Assembly: GCA_963920635.1 (NCBI GenBank)
Contig: OY987301.1
Location: 18,456,501-18,520,500, forward strand
From: Pseudeuparius sepicola
Taxonomy: Eukaryota > Arthropoda > Insecta > Coleoptera > Anthribidae
Direction: 5' to 3'
Length of the DNA: 64,000 nucleotides
Position numbers and translations under genes: made by a program. The notes under the pieces were generated by a model. That model worked only from the letters and a program-made list of their open reading frames with translations. It did not search any database and had not been told where the DNA came from. Below, in pieces: positions 49,195 to 60,667 of this stretch (positions are counted from its first letter, which is position 1; every line of letters begins with the position of its first letter).

Positions 49195-51212
49195 GGTAAT
49201 TACCCCCTGCACCCCCACCGTTGGATATTAGGATTAGGATTGTGAATTAGGATTTGGATTGTGTCGAATAAATATTTGTTGGCCTTAGTTACAGCTTTTT
49301 CCAAGCCACACATTTTATCCATTACTAATTTTTATTTAAATTCTACTTTTTGGATATTCTGAATCCACTTTAAGACTCCCCTATTATTTTTAAGCAAAAG
49401 GTGCTCTTAACCAATTTTTAAATAATAAATCGTTTCTGAGAAAATCATTGTAATACCATTAATAATCGTACATTTTCTTGAAATAGGGTGTCTAAATAAT
49501 TTTGCAGAGTTCCAATCCGTTCCATTTTGAAAACGAAAAATGTTTGGTACACTGTTCATACGGTTTTTTTCTCACTATAAATGGTACAGTTGATCTGTAA
49601 CATTTGAAAGCCGTACGTGAAAATATTGTTTCGAATGTTGTAGTTAACAAGCGTTTTGCGACACGTTTTGTCAATTTTAACGCAAATTGTTGATTTTATC
49701 GCTATGGAACAAGAGTACACTTTTGTTGCAAAATGGTGGAAAAAGTTGCACTAAAATGACGAACCTGCAAGACCAAAAAAATAACCTCAAAAAGTTACGA
49801 GTAAAAGCACGACCCAAAAACAGCGCAAGTAGCGCCCTCTCGGTGAGATACATAGTAACTGAGATTTTCAGCTTATTCTCCACCATCAAAAACATAACAG
49901 TGCAAAATTTCAGTTCAGCAGCTTGATTATTTTGGTAGATGTAACCATAGTTGTAATATTTTGGCAGAAAATATATGAAGTTTGTGTATGTACCATTATT
50001 AACGGGACACATGTATATGGTGAACAATTATCTCAACAGCTTACTTAAATGGGGTTTAATTTGAGCGATATGACGTATGTACCTAGTAAGTTTCTCGATC
50101 AAAAAGTGGACTTTATTTCTTTTTTACATATTATAGTTACCTCTTTTATAAAAATTAACAATATAAAAAAATATCTATAATGAAGACAGCTTGTTTCTAA
50201 CGTGGAAATGATATCACTGTGCCTATAAATCCAAATATTTACATAATTGGTTGGATATAGTATTTTTGAATTTACCTACCTCATCAATACTAATCTGAAA
50301 AAAAACAGAGCTTTGGGCTGATATTTATTTCAGTGAAAAATATATCCAGTTGATAGGAAAATTTTCTACCAAAACTAATACTTCGTATAATACGCATGTC
50401 CAAGACTGCATTAAGATGGTATACAGGTAGATATTTGCTGTAAATAGAAACGTTTTTAATCTACACTATAAGAAGACAATATAGACGAACCAGTTCCAAT
50501 TTGACAAACGTCCAAATTGTGAAAGTACAGGGACGTAATAAACGCGTTTTTAAATCATTCAGATTTTGTTTAAAATGTTTTATGGCAGTATTTTTAGATG
50601 CTCGTTGTTATAAGAATATCTATTCTCTTAAAGTTTCTTTATAGTAGTGTCTTATTGTCATTTGCCTTCGCAAATAATGCCAGTCTGACAGTGCATGACT
50701 TATCATAGTTTGGCAGCAACTTCGACCAGGTAACACGCAATTTTCTTTTGTCTTTTTATGGTTTAATTTGAAAACGGATTCACTATACCTATAGAAAAAA
50801 TCAGCCAGGTTGAGATCTATAAGTTTGTTCGTTTGTTTTGCTTGAGGCAGCATTCTGGCTGTCCGTTGGTATGTCTACAATAAACTGAAGAGCGTTGTAC
50901 TTAATCATTTTAAATTTAGAAGATAGTGCAGGTGCCACCGAAGGTGCCACCATACAAAATTTTACATGGAAGACCGACCCATTTCTAAACCACCTGTAGA
51001 AGACATTCCCCAAATATTTAAGAACACCCTGTATATGTTTTTGTAATAATAGAATCACGTTATCTTGGCAAAAATATATTTCTTGAAATAAGTACCTACG
51101 TAACGGTAAGACACATCTTGTTCTGAATAATTAAATTCAGAACAAAACTGATACAATTTCCTAATATGTACAAAAATAAGTTTACCTACTGAACATTTTC
51201 TAAATAAGTTAT
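49195..51212. other. Intergenic with truncated foldback copies
   Basis: 49480-49870 aligns with the right arm of 40402-41785 but lacks its partner arm. A lone right end (ACACCCTG next to TA) lies at about 51026-51033, beside the border of the region shared by porters 2 and 4. Confidence 0.5.
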
Positions 51213-54200
51213 TTACAACTTCGACAACACTGAATCTTTTCTTTTCCCCTCCAACATCAGCTGAATCTCATCCAGAGTTTTTCCTTTAGTCTCCGGTATA
51301 CAGAAATAAGTATATAAACAAACCATTGCAGTAACAACCGAGAACAAGTAAAATGGAACGTGCATTCCATAGGCCTGAAACAATGCGTAGTAAATCTGCA
51401 GAGATATTATACCCATAACGACGTACGTCACATCGGCTAGTGTCATTCCTATAGCCTTAATTGTATGCGGAAATATTTCTGCAGTTACCACGATGGGAAC
51501 CATCCCCAGCCCTAGTTTAAACACAGCCGCATAAAACATGACTGCGACGGCTGGTATCCAACTGATACTTCTTACGTCATGGTCCGTAATTTTCAAGTGA
51601 AAGTAAACTGCGATGGCCAACAGGCACATGGATGTCATAGTGCTGGACAGCATTAAGAGGATCTTCCGCCCGAATCTATCCATAAGGATTGAAGCGGTCG
51701 ACGCAGCGATCAGCATAATAGTAGCGAAGATTATGGCGGCGACTTTGGTGTCGAAGTAGGTCGAATCTGCTTCTCCCAAGATTATGTGAAGGTTCATGAA
51801 TAACACACTAATTCCCGCAAAATGTTGAGCACCATTCAATACTGTCATGATAATTATTGCTCTTCGATTGCTCGAGACCAAGATCAAATCTTGGGGTCGC
51901 CCTGACGTTTTAGTTTCGTTGCTTTGCCTTTCGATTGCCGTCTCAATTTTCTTTATTTCATTATCTGTATCGATTGTAGGTCTTAGAATTTTTAAACTCT
52001 TTCTGGCCTTGTCCGTTTTGTGATGCTGAATCAAAAAGTAGGCAGATTCTGGCATCATAGAGAAAATAAGCAGTTGCGACGTAGTTAACACCATACCGAT
52101 GACGTGAGTTGCATAGTAAGGCGCATAGGCACCAACGCAATACACTGTCAGCATACCACACAACATCATAAGGTAAATAACACTAGACAGAAATCCCCTT
52201 ATCTTCGGATCTGCGATTTCGGCAATATACATTGGTGCAGCAACGAAACACATGTCGCCAGCCATTCCTATCAAAAATCTGCCAGCTAGTAACACTTCGA
52301 TATTTGGCGCCCAGCATACCATGACCCAACTAACAGTTGCCACGACTCCAGCGAGTTGCATCGAGTATTTTCTTCCGATTTTGTTTATAAAATAAATCGT
52401 GAATGGTAGACCACAGAAGGCTCCAATTAAACACATGGTTTCTAGCCATTCCCCTTGTGTGTGCGTGATCTTCAGGTGACTCTCATCGCTCATGAGATAT
52501 GGGACCATAGGAGAGGTCCAGCCGTAGCCCATGCCATCGGAGATGGCCACTAGGGTTCCTGTAAGAAATTTGAATTAGATGTTTGTAGTAAAATTTTAAA
52601 ATTGCAATTTAAAAAAGTACTTGTAACTTGTAAGTTTTCGTTATTCATGGAAACTCTAGTTAGCCAATGTGTGACACTATCATAAGCATCTTAAAGAAAT
52701 ATTGGATACAAGCAACAGATTACTCCAAAAATTACACTAGCTATTTTTAATCTTCAAAATCTATCCTTTCTATTTATTAAATTTCCGGTCATATCTTGGT
52801 CAATGTCAGGTACTAGTTAACTGGAGTATTCATGTAATAAGGTTTATGTCAGTAGCGTCCATATAGGGGCCGTGGGGTTACACCCACAAACAACCTATAA
52901 AGTAACAAGTTCGAGTTCGGGCAATCTGACAATTTAACTTGACACCTCGTGAGAATCATTGTTTTATGCACTTTTTATAATATAGTAATTACGCAAAAAT
53001 AAGTGATTTCTACCAAAAATAAAAAAGCCCATGCCGAATATAGGTACCCAAATATTTTTTAATTGACCATAGATTATGTTCTTTTGAAAACGTACCCCCC
53101 CTATGCATTAACCCACGAGCCGTCACTGTTTATAATATATCCTATCTATCGCAAAAGTATGTACCTATGTATCAATAAGGATGTACTTGCCAATTAGCAT
53201 GAAACACGTGTATGTGGTTACTAGTTCTTTTTCTTTTGGTATACCCACTAGAAAAATTCAAAAACAATGAAAAACACAAAGGATACAATCAAAATAGAAC
53301 AAGCAGGTCAATTATAATATATTGCACAAGGTACTTAAGGATGTGTTTTTCTTTTCTGTTTGTTCTATTTTGATTGTATCCTTTGTGTTTTTCATTGTTT
53401 TATGAATTTTTCTAGTTGGTATATTACATACATACCTACTTTTGTGATAGCTAGAATATTTTTATGTGGATACCTTGCGTATTTACATTTTTGTACAATT
53501 TATTTACTTTCAATGTACCTATTCATGTTTGTTACTTTAACCTTTCATTTTTTTGTCATTTTACAGTACTAAAGAAGACTACAAAATTATAGTCGAAACT
53601 TTGATACTAGCTACCTTCTAACAAGAAGAAGGTTTTCAGATTCACAGATTTTGAAAAGAACCATAACCGCAGACGTTTCAATTTAGCCGAGATAACTTCA
53701 TATAATAAATTCCAGGATAGACAAGTTCAGTGTAAAGAACGGATATTCAAATTCACTGAATAAGTATAAATAAGTAAAATAAACGCAAAAACAATAAATA
53801 ATAAGTATATTATAAATGCCTCACTTGGAACAGCATAAAACATCATAAAAACTCTTGGGCGGCGTTTGCTTTGTAAAACAAGACCGAGTCTTAGGTGGCG
53901 CGCGATACCTAATAATATTATACAAATTTTATTTAAATGCTCTGAAAAAAAAAATAAACATTGAAATTATTCAAACCAAATCATACCAATAATTTTTTTA
54001 CACACAAAACAACACCACACAAAAATCTAGACACAAAACCAAAATCCGTATAATAAAGCGCAATCCTTATTTTCCTGCACGACACTGGTTATACTGGCCT
54101 AACTAGCCCACGTCGACACCTGATCCATGGATCTCCGAAACGCCGACTAATCAAATCGCTACGCTCGCTTTCTTATTGGCTGCCTCCTTGCCTAGGTCCA

Positions 54201-56402
54201 CGTCGACCGCTTAAAAACCTTTGAATTTTATACGGGTGATTTCTGCTGATAAGTCTGGTATTTTTACCAGTAGCAGAGCGTGGTAATTGCTTTGAAATTG
54301 ATCGCGTCCCGTATATATCACTGTGTTCCAAGTGAGTTCATTTATACTCTGCTAAGTACCTACACCTCATGAATCTAAATACTGTGCTGTATAAATACAT
54401 ATAACTAATTATTGTGGCATCTATATCATTACCGTTCATGACGACAATGAAATTTCCAACATAAAAGACCCGATATAACCAGCAGTCTGTTATTAATATT
54501 TTTACCTACCAACTGGAAAATAATGTTCTATCCTTTTTTTCCATCAATAATAATTATTGTTTTAAAGACTTCAGTTAAGCATTTCATTTTATTGATATCT
54601 TACGTAATAGTATATTTCATTACGAGTCTGGAAATAAAGGTTTTTCCGTGCGCGCGTTACAAATTCCCACGGGAAGTCATGCAAGCACGGAAAAATCTAT
54701 TTCTGGACGTGTAATGAACGATATTTTTTATTATACTTCTTTGAAAACGGAAACTTAATAGTTATTTATGTACCAAGGCACTGAAGTTCAACTTTTTATG
54801 ACTCATGTGGAGTTTAGTTGCTGAGGCCTCTGGCCGAGGCAAATAAACCACATGAGTCATAAAAAGAACTTCAGTTCCGAGGTACATAATATATTTTTTT
54901 TGAAATCGGAAAAAAAAAATGTTTTATTAGGCAAGAAAATAATAATGATGGATCACCCGTCCACGAACCGACTACGTGCGGCGTTGCTTGACTTTACCGA
55001 TCGCTCTACCTAGGACATGTATAATGTTGTACGGCACCTTCTGACAGAAAAACCAAACTGCTGCTTCTTGTGCAGCCTACTCAACAAATCTATTGATACT
55101 CAAATTTACTAAAATATGTATACTGAAGGATTGCGCTTCTATAGGAAACAATTTCGCAATGTATACGAAAAATTAAATGAGCCTTTATCGGCCGGGTTTT
55201 GAATATTTGGTCACTTTTGACGGGCGATTTCTCCGCGTCGGACGTTTGATGTTTACATCTCGCCAAGGTCTACTTATTGAAAAAATCGTACAATAATGGG
55301 CTACATTATTGTACGATTTCTGTGCTTTTAATGACGATTTTGGGACATTTTAATGCCGATTTCAAGAAAAACATTTTATCGGCATATTATAATAAATTTA
55401 ACTGACAAAAAATACACAAGGCAGACAATATAGTGTTTGGTATGTATGATGCGTTTCCATGGTTACTCTCAAATTATTTCAAAGGTGCTTTGTTGTAAAT
55501 TAGTTATTGTCAGATAAGGTGAATAAAACGTCAAAAATATTACAGAAGTGTATCTAAATATTGAAACACTTACGACTTAAAATACAAAATAGGTATATGT
55601 TAAATATCACAGAGCATATAGAGTTTCTTAAATTTAGTATACTTTGCTGTATATTTCTATTTTAAAGCCATATATTCGGTATTTTTATTCAGCGCCCGGA
55701 AAGTTTTTCCATGCGCTGTTTTCGTGCGCTAGCCCGAAAAACCCCATCTTTCATTGCTAAAACAGATGTAAATAAGGCGTTTTCAAAGAAGTATAATAAA
55801 AATTAATAGTAACATACACTTATCAAAACATCGATTAAAGCCGTGCACTGACATTAAGTACCTACCTATTATACGTCATAAATATATTAATCTTCATAGC
55901 TATCTATTTAGCAGGACCGAAAATATTGAATGAGAATGAGATGGCGCAATCGCGAAAATATCAAAAAACGAGTTTTCATAGCACGCTGAAAATTGGAAGG
56001 GCTGTACATTTTCTTTATTACCGTGCTACCATTGTAAACCCAGATCGTCGAGTGAAGGAATAATAACACAAAACCACACAAGCCGAGGTAGATTGTAGGT
56101 TGGTTGTCGGCGGTTATTGATTGCACGACACAGCTAGATTTAGAACAAAACGGAGTTTATAATTAATTATTCTCGTTGTGGCTCTGGAAAATTTCAACAG
56201 GTGGACAATATTTGCAAAACACTTCTTTTCTCACTACATAACCCATAAACAAAAGTGAGATACATAACCTATAAGCCGGCCGATTTTTAAAAGCAATACC
56301 ACGAAATTCCATTTGACATGGACCGTCAAAACTGATTGTCTATGAATCCTTACCTGCAATTACAGCAGTAACCTGACGACCGTTCCCTCTGAATAGATCC
56401 AT
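51213..56402 (-). CDS. MFS sugar porter 4 (Tret1-like), two exons
   Basis: Exon 1 is 56354-56402 (16 codons plus one base, starting MDLFRGNGRQ, donor GTAAGG). Exon 2 is 51213-52558 (acceptor TTCTTACAG). The product is 464 aa with a 3.8-kb phase-1 intron. An in-frame GTG just inside exon 2 is not the start. Signatures: NKIGRK 75-80, EIADPKIRG, PESA 186-189, DRFGRK 310-315 and PETKGKTLDEI 438-448. TM7 reads QHFAGIS (261-267) and TM10 GLGMVPIV, so the same three pocket residues are missing. It is the recent duplicate of porter 2, but stops earlier at the C-terminus. The intron holds a hairpin (53245-53418), a MITE (53809-54346), a dispersed repeat (54590-55805) and a 5S-like relic. A second compatible first exon lies further upstream at 59470-59527, so two transcript starts are possible. 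Confidence 0.9.
53245..53418. repeat. 174-bp hairpin in porter 4 intron
   Basis: Arms of about 58 bp: CCACTAGAAAAATTC..GGATACAATCAAAATAG pairs with its inverse up to AATTTTTCTAGTTGG. The loop is about 60 bp. Confidence 0.75.
53809..54346. mobile_element. MITE, ACTTGGAACA family, copy C
   Basis: Left TATAAATGCCTCACTTGGAA and right TGTTCCAAGTGAGTTCATTT. The interior aligns with copy A along its length. It lies in the porter 4 intron. Confidence 0.65.
54767..54888. mobile_element. 122-bp palindromic MITE-like hairpin
   Basis: Arms of about 48 bp run from TATGTACC to ATGACTCATGTGG and back. It was inserted in the dispersed repeat of porter 4's intron. Confidence 0.65.
54951..55013 (-). pseudogene. 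5S-rRNA-like SINE fragment
   Basis: The minus strand reads GTAAAGTCAAGCAACGCCGC then GTCGGTTCGTGGACGGGTGA. This resembles the 3' half of 5S rRNA (AAGTTAAGCAGCATCGGGCG..), as in 5S-derived SINEs. Only this half is present. Confidence 0.45.
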
Positions 56403-56700
56403 CTAGCACTTAATGATATAGGTATCGGAAATTTCACTAACGGAACTAATAATTTTGCCAACACTTCAATATTGAGGAGCCGGGCGAACCCGTCTCGTAG
56501 GTATTAGTAAATAAATGCATCCATTTCACACGCGTCGCTAATATTATTGGGTATACAATTCGTCCCAATTATTATTTCTCAGTAACCGATATATTCAATT
56601 GCTCAAATTGTAATAAATAAAATGCACATTGCGAGTATGCTAGAATGAGAAAAATAACGGAAGCTTAGAATACGTGGCAAATTCCACGATTAAAGTAACC
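56403..56700 (-). promoter_or_regulatory. Upstream region of porter 4, conserved with porter 2
   Basis: It aligns with 32558-32870 in the same order and orientation. No TATA box is obvious. The GGATAAG found upstream of porter 2 is degraded here, a possible regulatory difference between the duplicates. Confidence 0.4.
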
Positions 56701-56702
56701 AC

Positions 56703-57766
56703 GTACAGTGTGTTCCATTTTATTATATATTATATAAGTGTGAACACACTCGTAAAATTTTTGTTTTTGAGATGTTCTAGTGCTTCTTTTTTCGCGATGA
56801 GGGAAAGTGGGAACATGCTCACTGGGAGCATTTCACATTCCACAAGTCTCTCAAACAGGGTCTACTAAGATCATGTTTACACCATGTATTTTCATAGAAA
56901 GTCCGAAAAGTAATGTGTTCCAGGTCGAGCCTAAAACTTTATTCAAACTAAACGCAAGTGAAACATAAACAGAAGTTGTTGCATGGCTAAAGCGTGATAC
57001 GCACATGATCGGCTTGCTATTGGCCAGCCGGCAATAAAGTCTTTCCCGGCGGACGAGTGCAGCGAGTCGGTGTTTCTTACAGAGGTATATTGAGTTGCAA
57101 GTGGACCTTTATTTTTTCCGATATAATTCTTTCGCTGTTTATTAATTGTTGGAGCTACGATTTGTGTTAATAGTAGAAATTTGCAGTTAAGTGAATGACT
57201 AGGTGTGCCATAAAAGTTTGTTTTTAAAGTTCTTAATACTGGGGCATATTATTTTAATATTTTATATTATCAAATTCATAGAGATCGTCCTTAATGCGGC
57301 CCTGCCTCGTATTAGCCCTCAGAATTGTTCGTGTGCTTCCATCGTGTAAATGTTTACGCGCCACTTGCATTTAGTTTGAATAGAGTGTAGTAGACCTGTA
57401 AAACCACAGAAAATATACGTATATTTTCTGTGGTAAAATACTTTCCAGTAGTGTAGCTAACATAATTTTTTTACGACCGATGCAATGATATCTCAACGTT
57501 TTTATTACTTTTTTAGTAATAAACTTGCCAACTTGCCCCCTCCCCTCCCATCCCAACAAAAAACCGAATAAATGGTGTTCTGTGTTTGGCTGAAATTATG
57601 ACAGTTCGCGAAATAGACGGATGTAGATTTTCTCTAGATAAATTTACCCCGTCAATCGGCGAGGAAAGTGCACAACTGGAATTTAATGAAGGAGTTACTC
57701 TGTACCTACTTTTAAATGAATTATTTTATTAGCTTGACTTATATGTATGCCATTATATGTATTATA
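56703..57766. other. Intergenic, contains a perfect 32-bp palindrome
   Basis: 57403-57434 is a perfect inverted repeat centred on ATATACGTATAT, starting ACCACAGAAA. Nothing else recognised. Confidence 0.5.
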
Positions 57767-58660
57767 CAGTGCCCGCCAAAAAGTCTGCACCATATGGGAA
57801 AAATTTTTAGTAAATAACTTACGGAAAATTTGTCTGCGGCATCAGGTTTTGCTTGCTCTAGAATCAAAATTGACATAATCAAATGTAGCCCTTTTTATAT
57901 GTCAAATTTTACATTAATGAAAAAAAAAATGTCCGAAAAATGGGCTTATTTAACCGAATTTCGAAAAGAGTCATAAGAAAAATATGTTTCTTTCGCAATT
58001 TTATACCCCTGTGCAAAATTTCATTAGCCTACTACGATTTTCATATTTTGCCCTTTGTTGCCCTTTTCCGTATTTGTTAATCCATAAAAGTCGATCTTAT
58101 GTAATTTAAAACACTCATTGACTATGTAGTTTACGGTCTAAATATCCTTCTTTTTCTTTTTTTGCAAAAAAATTAAAATGAGGGCTTGTTGAAAAAGCAC
58201 GCTTGGTGCAAAACTGATCTAATTTTTACAGATAAACACATAAATTCGATTTACAAACTTCTTTCTATAGTAAATGGTTGTAAAAACACACAAATATTTC
58301 TGTCATGCTGATCTGATCAGAAATATCTAGAAAATTTAAAATATTATGTCCAATAATATCCAACAAAGGGCAAAATATGAAAATCGTAGTAGGCTCTTGA
58401 AATTTTGCACAGAGATATAAAATTGCGAAAGAATCATATTTTTCTTATGACTTTTTTCGAAATTCGGTTAAATAAGCCCATTTTTCGGACATTTTTCATT
58501 AATGTCAAATTTGACATATTATAAAAGAGACTACGTCACAACATTTGATTATGTCACTTTTGGTTATAGAGCAAGCAAAACCTGATGCAGCAAACAAATT
58601 TTCCGTAAGCTATTTACTAAATTTTTTTCCCATATGGTGCAGACTTTTTGGCGGGCACTG
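57767..58660. mobile_element. TA-flanked foldback, CAGTGCCCGCCAAAAAG ends
   Basis: Left end CAGTGCCCGCCAAAAAGTCT and right end its exact inverse, with TA on both sides. The arms of about 290 bp match closely, with a loop of about 300 bp. No coding sequence. Confidence 0.88.
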
Positions 58661-58960
58661 TATATGTAAATTTTTAAACAAATTTAGGAAAGCTATTTTG
58701 ATCCACTTCTAATTTTCGTATCGATCTGAAATTTTGCAAACTTATACAATTCTGGTGGCAATACAGTATTATCTTACCAATGAGCTTTTATGATGATGGA
58801 GAAAGGAGGGAGGTGGAGAAAATATAAATTCCTCGAGTAGTGGAAAGTAGTGGACCAATAAGCACCCATAGTTAGAATACCTCTGATGACCGTCTTAAAA
58901 ATTGGAATACAGTTGAAAAATACCTATTGTGTATTAACAGGCTTTTAATAGCTTCACTTT

Positions 58961-59057
58961 CGTATGTATGTATGTATGTATGTATGTATGTATGTGTGTA
59001 TGTATGTGTGTATGGGTGTATGTATGTATGTATGTATGTATGTATGTATGTATGTAT
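58961..59057. repeat. (GTAT)n microsatellite
   Basis: Tetranucleotide run with a few GTGT interruptions. It creates an artificial TYIH-repeat frame on the minus strand. Confidence 0.95.
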
Positions 59058-59469
59058 ATGTATAATATTCAATGCAAAGTTTGAAGGTTATTAATATATA
59101 TTTCAAAGGTAAAAATGCATATAAACGGATTTCTGGAAAAATAAATCTTAATTCAAATATCGTGGAAGTTGCGATTTCAATATTACATGAGCATCAGGTA
59201 TACTATTTGCTATACTGCGTGCCGCATATATAAAAGCGATCAAGACTGCCTGAGTTTGTTTTCCCGGGTGAACGTTTTTAGTCGTCGTTTTCATTTGATC
59301 TAACAGTAATCAGTCAACTAGTCACATTTATTATTGAGAAAAGCAAACATTATATATCACAAGTTTTAACAGTCTGCAAAGATATTTGCGAACACCACAA
59401 TAAAAATTTCTGGCAGCTTTCAAAATATTGGTAACCTAATACTAATAAATAAATGACAGTAATAATTAC

Positions 59470-59527
59470 CTGAGATAACTGCTAATACCTGTTTGTAATT
59501 TCCTTTAAAATTTTCTGCTAAATACAT
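59470..59527 (-). CDS. Orphan porter first exon (alternative exon 1 of porter 4, or relic)
   Basis: On the minus strand an ATG opens 19 codons reading MYLAENFKGNYKQVLAVIS plus one G, followed by a GTAATTATT donor. Length, phase 1 and pattern (acidic/basic start, F-K-G-N, Q-V/L-x-A-V-I-S) match the first exons of porters 1-4. It lies 3' of porter 5 and 5' of the exon 1 of porter 4, so the next compatible acceptor on this strand is 52558 of porter 4. Splicing there would give a porter 4 isoform with a different N-terminus. Alternatively it is what remains of a deleted sixth porter. The open frame, intact donor and nearby GATA sites favour function, but this is inference. Confidence 0.6.
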
Positions 59528-59700
59528 CTTAAGATGCAATTACGCTACCACACTTTGATATTGTTTGAAAATGTCAGTTTTAGACTGGCGACAAGTACTA
59601 TCAGGTTGTTTTATCTTTTCGCACAACATACTTATCCCAAGATACCTATAAGAATAGAATATTTACCTATTCTTAATCTATATAAATAAAGTTAACATCA
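59528..59700 (-). promoter_or_regulatory. Putative promoter of orphan exon 1, three GATA motifs
   Basis: TGATAG (59598-59603), AGATAA (59611-59616) and GGATAAG (59631-59637), all minus strand, lie within 110 bp upstream of the orphan start codon. The spacing resembles the sites at porters 1 and 3. Inferred only from motif matches. Confidence 0.35.
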
Positions 59701-60667
59701 TTTGTTGTAATTTCAGTTTAATCACAGCAGCACTTTATATCATCTGTCTCGCACTGTTTTGTATGTTTCGATTTTGGTATCACAATCATTTTTTTCTTCA
59801 CCGGGTATAAACCACCTTAGTTAAAAAATTTAAAAAATTTTATTAAGACGACAACTTCTACGACTATGTTTCTCGATGTAATATTTAGGTTTACAACAAG
59901 ATATTTTTTGTATTGCCCTGCTACCCCTGCACTAAAAATATACCTACCTGTGCAAAATTTGATATTATACAAGGCAAAATCGCTGAGCTAACCCATCCAG
60001 ACCTTAGCGTTCAAAAAAAGTACAATATTTAAATGAAAAATATAATGACACTTGTAGATTCGGTCTTAAAATATATTATTTTTTAATCGGAATTGTGTTC
60101 GAACATTTAAATATTATACAGAATGAAACCCAACTTCTAAATTAATTAGTCTCTGGCAACAGTGAATTTTTTTCCGAACATGCAAAGCTCTCGTTCTATG
60201 ATTTGGGTTGAACAATTGTTTCAAATCTGAGAGTTAATTATGTAAATGATGCAATAAGAGTATAATACATGATTACTTGCAAATTATAGCAGAAGTTTGT
60301 TTTTTCCCTTTAGTCTAAATTTGTTGGCATTTGTGCTACTTGTAACTGAACGAAATAATTAACATTTTATTTCTTCTTAGAATGGGCCAGTTTGTATTCT
60401 GGCATTGTGTTTCTTAATCAGGGTTCTACATACTTCATGTCACCACTCTTGCAATAAAATTTCTGTCTTACATATTTATAGGTGTGGAAACTATGATTTT
60501 TTTTGTAATGAAGGCTTTGGTGTTTATTTTATAACGAGGGAGTAAATCCAAATAAAAGGAGCTCTGCAGACGTATTCAGCAGCTCAAGTCTGTGTCCAAT
60601 CATTTCACGTAAGTATATAATTATTCTGGTAAAACGGGTACCTACCCGTGAAAACCTATAGTTTATA
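59701..60667. other. Intergenic, 3' flank of porter 5
   Basis: AT-rich, nothing coding recognised apart from the promoter-like sequence listed. Confidence 0.4.
60548..60614 (+). promoter_or_regulatory. Plus-strand core-promoter-like sequence with splice donor
   Basis: AATAAAAGG (60551-60559) is followed 26 bp later by TTCAGCA (initiator-like, A at 60578) and then by CAC|GTAAGT (donor at 60609). The layout looks like a short non-coding first exon reading away from porter 5. No downstream exon is recognised. Confidence 0.25.

Larger units (their letters stand above)
54590..55805 (-). repeat. Dispersed repeat, minus-strand copy with insertions
   Basis: Inverse of 2662-3335, expanded by about 0.6 kb between the two conserved segments. 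The extra part holds the hairpin 54767-54888 and the 5S-like relic. A short perfect hairpin AAATCGTACAATAATG/CATTATTGTACGATTT lies at 55283-55319. Confidence 0.65.

Noticed and set aside
53360..53572. Hydrophobic 70-codon plus-strand frame
   Set aside because: It is T-rich, which gives F/Y/L-rich translation on its own, and its start lies in a hairpin arm.
58872..59072. Frame with TYIH repeats
   Set aside because: It is the translation of the (GTAT)n microsatellite.
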